Assembly: GCA_038246785.1 (NCBI GenBank)
Contig: JBBRVP010000054.1
Location: forward strand, 1-19,033
Source: JBBRVP01 sp038246785
GTDB taxonomy: Bacteria > Actinomycetota > Actinomycetes > Jiangellales > Jiangellaceae
Direction of reading: 5' to 3'
Length of the DNA: 19,033 bases
Part shown: positions 16,098 through 19,033 of the stretch, one piece after another
Layout: each line of letters opens with the position of its first letter
Numbering within the stretch: the first letter of the stretch is position 1
The notes under the pieces: generated by a model
Database searches by the model: none
Told to the model about the DNA's origin: nothing
Seen by the model: only the letters and a program-made list of their open reading frames with translations
Program-made: the position numbers and the translations under genes

Positions 16098-16466
16098 ATG
16101 GAGCGGGTGACGGGCATCGGGGGGGTCTTCTTCCGGTCGAGCGACCCGGAGCGGCTGGCGGCCTGGTACGAGCAGTACCTTGGCGTCACCTCCGGGCTTC
16201 AGGGGGACATGGTTTGGCAGCAGGAGGCCGGCCCCACGGTCTGGGCGCCGTTCCCGCAGGACAGTGACTACCTCGGCCGGCCTGAGCAGCAGGTCATGGT
16301 CAACTTCCGGGTCCGCAATCTCGATGCGATGCTCGCGCAGCTGGCGGACGGAGGAGTCAACCCTGAGGGCGATGTCGTCGAGGAGGCCGGTGTGGGGCGA
16401 TTCGCTCACGTCCGCGACCCTGCCGGCACTCGACTCGAGCTGTGGGAGCCCGCCGACGACCAGTAG
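16098..16466 (+). CDS. VOC family (glyoxalase/bleomycin-resistance fold) protein
   Basis: A 122-aa single-domain protein of the vicinal oxygen chelate superfamily. The pattern VTGIGGVFFRSSDPERLAAW near the start, WAPFPQDSDYLG at 49-60, VNFRVRNLDAMLAQL at 68-82 and FAHVRDPAGTRLELWEP at 102-118 matches the common actinobacterial subgroup annotated as glyoxalase-like. Of the usual metal ligands only the C-terminal Glu (E114) is clear. The first-strand His is absent (GIGGVFF), and the usual His near the FRV strand is replaced. A metal-dependent lyase activity is therefore doubtful; it may bind a small molecule or use other ligands. Length is normal and the strong ribosome site fixes the start. 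It is separated by gaps on both sides and converges on the minus-strand pair, so it is probably a single-gene unit unrelated to the large operon. Confidence 0.85.
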   Translation: MERVTGIGGVFFRSSDPERLAAWYEQYLGVTSGLQGDMVWQQEAGPTVWAPFPQDSDYLGRPEQQVMVNFRVRNLDAMLAQLADGGVNPEGDVVEEAGVGRFAHVRDPAGTRLELWEPADDQ

Positions 16467-16508
16467 CGGGGCCACTCCCGTGTGCCGATCCCCTTACCCG
16501 GGCAAGAT

Positions 16509-16552
16509 CGCAGGAGGTGGCCAACGCGTCGGCCCTGCCACATGGTCCTGCG
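16509..16552. terminator. Possible bidirectional terminator between convergent genes
   Basis: CGCAGGA (16509-16515) and TCCTGCG (16546-16552) are exact reverse complements. Inside them GTGGC (16517-16521) pairs with GCCAC (16537-16541), giving a long interrupted stem. It sits between the VOC gene and the end of the minus-strand pair. No T run is present on either side, so the call is tentative. Confidence 0.35.
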
Positions 16553-16634
16553 AGAAGCACGCCACTTGCCGCTGCGAGTCACACGCGGAGAACCGCGCGA
16601 CAGGCGAGAGTGACGACGGCGTCAGCCGAGCCGA

Positions 16635-17957
16635 CTATGCCGGTGCGCCGGGGAACTCGCCCGGCCGGCGTTCGGTGAGCGGCCACGGCAGCGTCGGCTC
16701 CGGGTTGGGGCAGCGTGGGATCAGGGTGGCGATGAAGCCGATGAGTTGAGGGTCGGGCATGGTGATGACGTGCTCGTCTGACGTGGCGCCGGACGCGCGG
16801 CTGAGCCGGAACGGCCCGAACCCGATCTCTCCAGCCGGGATCTGGAAGGGGGAGGTCGACGACGTTGCGTCCCACCGGATCACCACGTCCCGGGCGAGGA
16901 TCGCTGTGGTCGGGAGGACAGGGAGAACGCCGGTAGGCACGACAGCGCCGGCCAGGTCGCCGCCGGTGGAGATCACCGTCCCGTACGACACGCTCGCCGG
17001 CGACCACCGCCATGCCCGGCCGAACAAGACCGTGGGGTCCATCCACGGCCGGACGATCTGGATCCGGCGCAGCCGGCAGGTGAGCGAGAATCCTGCCGGC
17101 GGCGCCTCCCCCCACGACGCGCTCAGCGCGGCGACGTCGCGGAAGCCGGCGGCTTCCACGTCGGGCCCGCACCGGCACTCGCACGGCGTCGTGCCCGCGC
17201 CACCGGACCGGTCCTGCCCGGCGTAGTCGGTGAGGTCGAAACGAAAGTCCGACCAGCCGAACTCCTGGAACCACTGCTCATAGGGCGGGTTCGCCGTCAC
17301 GTACTGGTAGCAGCTGTCCAGGTCATAGCTTCGCGTCGCCGCGCGATACCGCTCGCCCAGCCGCGCCCACCACAGCTCCGGCTCGAGTCCCTCGAGCGCC
17401 TCGATCATGGCGAGCGCACGCTCGACGTCGCCCTTGTGGCCGCGCGCAGACCATGCTCGCGAGGCGCGCTCGACGGTCTTCGCCAGCTTGGGCGGCACCT
17501 TCGGCCCGCCGTTGTCCTCGGTCGCCTTCGCCGCCTCGTAGGAGTCCAGGGCGGCCGCGTAGTCCAGCTGGTAGCTCTGGTAGTCGCGGTAGGCCTCGGT
17601 CGGATCGCCGTCGGGCAGGAACAGGTAGGCAAGGGCGTCGTCGAGGTCGTGGAGCTGCTCCGGCGACAGGTGGACCAGCGGCGTCTCCTTGCCGTCGAGG
17701 ATGGACTTGTAGACGTCGGAGACGCTCCCGACGCCGGGCTTGAACGTCCAGCTGCAGGCCATCGTCGCGTTGAGGGCGTTCGCGATCACGTACTGCGTTC
17801 GCGTGTCGTGTGGGTCCAGGTGCGGCTGCACGTACAGGCCCGGGATCATCACCGACAGCACCGACCCGGAGGCGTGCGCGGCGACGTCCTCGACCGACAG
17901 CGCCGTCGCAAGCTTGCTGTAGAGCTGTACCTGGAGCCGCGCGTCGATTTCCACCAT
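16635..17957 (-). CDS. Uncharacterised protein, paralogue of the upstream 312-aa protein
   Basis: A 440-aa protein of unknown function. Residues 1-125 are unique to this copy (ARLQVQLYSKLATALSVEDV, then VMIPGLYVQPHLDP). Residues 130-235 are helical, with a spacer (EAAKATEDNGGPKVP) and LEPELWWARLGERYRAAT. The C-terminal half carries NPPYEQWFQEFGWSDF (223-238), RPWMDPTVLFGRAWRW (303-318), STGGDLAG, LPTTAILARDVVIRW (348-362), FGPF, and IGFIATLIPRCPNPEPTLPW near the end. A Cys triplet (C259, C261, C263) lies in an insertion between the first two blocks. No signal peptide or membrane helix is seen. The ATG at 17957 follows the stop of the paralogue by 19 bases without a clear ribosome site, so coupled translation is likely. 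The frame is open upstream, but there it overlaps the paralogue and reads as Arg/Ser-rich shadow sequence. Confidence 0.7.
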   Translation of the reverse strand: MVEIDARLQVQLYSKLATALSVEDVAAHASGSVLSVMIPGLYVQPHLDPHDTRTQYVIANALNATMACSWTFKPGVGSVSDVYKSILDGKETPLVHLSPEQLHDLDDALAYLFLPDGDPTEAYRDYQSYQLDYAAALDSYEAAKATEDNGGPKVPPKLAKTVERASRAWSARGHKGDVERALAMIEALEGLEPELWWARLGERYRAATRSYDLDSCYQYVTANPPYEQWFQEFGWSDFRFDLTDYAGQDRSGGAGTTPCECRCGPDVEAAGFRDVAALSASWGEAPPAGFSLTCRLRRIQIVRPWMDPTVLFGRAWRWSPASVSYGTVISTGGDLAGAVVPTGVLPVLPTTAILARDVVIRWDATSSTSPFQIPAGEIGFGPFRLSRASGATSDEHVITMPDPQLIGFIATLIPRCPNPEPTLPWPLTERRPGEFPGAPA

Positions 17958-17976
17958 GGCCGACCGGCGCGGTGGC

Positions 17977-18915
17977 TCAGCTTGGCCAGGGCAGGGTGTT
18001 GTCCGGGTTGGGGCACGTCGGCAGCAGCTGGCAGACGAGCGCGACGATCTGCACGTCCTTGGCGCGGATGCCGTTCGTCGCGATCGTGCCCTTCTCCGAG
18101 CCCTTGTGCTCGCCCATGTTGAACCGTCCGGCAATCGCGAACGGGCCGATCCCCACTGACGCGTCGGCGCGGATGTCGCGGTTGAACTCCTCGACGACGG
18201 TGTTGTTGAACGTCCCGCTGACGACCAGGTCCTTGGCGAGGATCGCCGCCGTCGGCACCGCGGTCATGTCACCGGTCGGAGGCACGGCGCCCTTGATGTC
18301 GGCGCCGGTGGACAGGTGCGATCCATACGTGGGACTGCCCTTCGCCCACCGCCACGCGGTGCTGGAGAAGATCAGCGGATTCATCCAGTTGCGGTCGAAC
18401 GAAACTCGCATGAGCTTGCAGGAGAAGCTCAGGTCGGTCTGGTCGATCTTGGCGTAGCTGGAGTCCTGGCTGTAGTCGCCGCTGCCCGACACCTTGAAGA
18501 TGCCGAAGGTCAGGTCGAGGTTTCCGGATACGCCGATCACTTGCGAGTTCTTCTGGTTGTCCATGTCCGTCTGCGTGAACGTGAAGTCGGTCCACCCGGC
18601 TTCCTGGAACCACGACTTGTACGGCGGGGAGACGCCGACGACCTGGAAGTCGCTGCCCTCGTCGGTGCTCTGCGTTCCCGAGTCGTAGCGCTGCCGCAGC
18701 TTGTACCAGAAGCTCTCCGGCTCCAGCGCCTCGTACGCCGCCACGACCGCGATCGCCGAGTCGACCCGGGCCCGGTGGCCGAGCCCGTTCCAGGCGTCGA
18801 GCGCGCTCTGCAGCTTGAGCTTGAGGCTGCGCGGCACCGGCGGCCCGCCGTTGGCCCAGGTGGCGTAGGCGGCGTCGTACGCATCGAGCGCGGTAAGAAC
18901 GTGTTGGGAAAGCAC
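17977..18915 (-). CDS. Uncharacterised protein, probably 5'-truncated by an insertion sequence
   Basis: A 312-aa protein homologous to the C-terminal two-thirds of the next gene. Shared blocks are ALDAYDAAYATWANGGPPVP (9-28), LEPESFWYKLRQRY, SPPYKSWFQEAGWTDFTF (96-113), RNWMNPLIFSSTAWRW (175-190), VPTAAILAKDLVV and CPNPDNTLPW (301-310). The approximately 130 N-terminal residues of the sister protein are missing. Similarity begins at about residue 8. Codons 2-7 (CTT TCC CAA CAC GTT CTT) include several A/T-ending codons unlike the rest of the gene. They lie at the edge of the insertion sequence, so the start seems to be IS-derived. GGAGG eight bases before the GTG at 18915 supports this start. 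The product may be non-functional or shortened. Function is unknown; the sister gene follows 19 bases later and shares its transcript. Confidence 0.65.
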   Translation of the reverse strand: MLSQHVLTALDAYDAAYATWANGGPPVPRSLKLKLQSALDAWNGLGHRARVDSAIAVVAAYEALEPESFWYKLRQRYDSGTQSTDEGSDFQVVGVSPPYKSWFQEAGWTDFTFTQTDMDNQKNSQVIGVSGNLDLTFGIFKVSGSGDYSQDSSYAKIDQTDLSFSCKLMRVSFDRNWMNPLIFSSTAWRWAKGSPTYGSHLSTGADIKGAVPPTGDMTAVPTAAILAKDLVVSGTFNNTVVEEFNRDIRADASVGIGPFAIAGRFNMGEHKGSEKGTIATNGIRAKDVQIVALVCQLLPTCPNPDNTLPWPS

Positions 18916-18923
18916 TCGGCGAG

Positions 18924-18928
18924 CCTCC
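18924..18928 (-). promoter_or_regulatory. Ribosome binding site for the truncated paralogue, probably inside the IS end
   Basis: On the minus strand GGAGG stands eight bases before the GTG at 18915. Its position between the inferred IS terminus (about 18895) and the transposase start (18964) suggests it is supplied by the insertion sequence, in the direction opposite to the transposase. Confidence 0.5.
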
Positions 18929-18963
18929 GTGACTGTTGTGACTGAGGTGGCCAGTGTGGCGGT

Positions 18964-19033
18964 ATGGCGTCCACTTCCCCGCGCCCCTATCCCTCCGATC
19001 TGACCGATGAGCAGTGGGCGTTGATCGCGCCGA
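18964..19033 (+). CDS. IS5 family transposase, N-terminal fragment (cut by window edge)
   Basis: Only the first 23 residues are in the window: MASTSPRPYPSDLTDEQW followed by ALIAP. YPSDLTDEQW is the hallmark start of IS5-family transposases with a DUF4096-type N-terminal domain, where it precedes the DDE catalytic domain. The ATG at 18964 gives the usual start just before this motif. No strong ribosome site is visible upstream, as is common for transposases. Whether the gene is intact cannot be judged. Confidence 0.85.
   Translation, partial: MASTSPRPYPSDLTDEQWALIAP

Larger units (their letters stand above)
18895..19033 (+). mobile_element. Left end of an IS5-type insertion sequence, cut by the window edge
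   Basis: The element is recognised by the transposase N-terminus at 18964. Its left boundary is inferred to be near 18893-18897 from two signs: similarity between the minus-strand paralogues stops there, and base composition changes to a less GC-rich stretch (AACGTGTTGGGAAAG). A TAA at 18894-18896 could be one copy of a three-base target duplication of the TNA type used by part of the IS5 family. The right inverted repeat is outside the window, so the exact end cannot be proved. Confidence 0.6.

Noticed and set aside
1..19033. CRISPR array or long tandem repeats
   Set aside because: No regularly spaced direct repeats were seen; the only duplication is the pair of paralogous minus-strand genes.

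Overview
The window is very GC-rich (third codon positions are almost all G or C). It uses GTG/TTG as well as ATG starts and GGAGG-type ribosome sites, and carries an IS5-type transposase start. This points to an actinobacterium, possibly a filamentous one; genus cannot be fixed from the sequence. Layout: (1) 2-286, the tail of a gene cut by the left edge and interrupted by an in-frame TGA. (2) 287-887, a 600-base stretch with no convincing gene but several strong hairpins. (3) 888-15703, a compact plus-strand operon of five genes joined by overlaps or gaps of 0-13 bases. (4) 15704-16097, a gap with no clear gene. (5) 16098-16466, a small VOC/glyoxalase-fold protein. (6) 16635-18915, two minus-strand tandem paralogues of unknown function. 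(7) about 18895 to the right edge, the left end of an IS5-type insertion sequence.

The main content is the five-gene operon. It encodes a PhoD-like metallophosphatase without an export signal (835 aa), a very large beta-rich protein resembling DUF6603 proteins (1139 aa), and three large proteins (947, 1468 and 542 aa). I recognise those three only as conserved uncharacterised families with distinctive signature blocks. The start/stop spacing (TGATG, TAAGTG, ATGA, then 13 bases) indicates one transcript with coupled translation, so the products probably act together, perhaps as subunits of one large assembly. None of the five shows a clear signal peptide or membrane helix. No function can be assigned beyond the phosphatase fold; this is the best candidate for an undescribed system here.

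The two minus-strand proteins (440 and 312 aa) share a C-terminal half with matching blocks. The 312-aa copy lacks about 130 N-terminal residues present in its sister. Its first few codons, start codon and ribosome site seem to come from the end of the adjacent insertion sequence, so the IS probably truncated this gene and gave it a new translation start. Whether this pair works with the five-gene operon is open.
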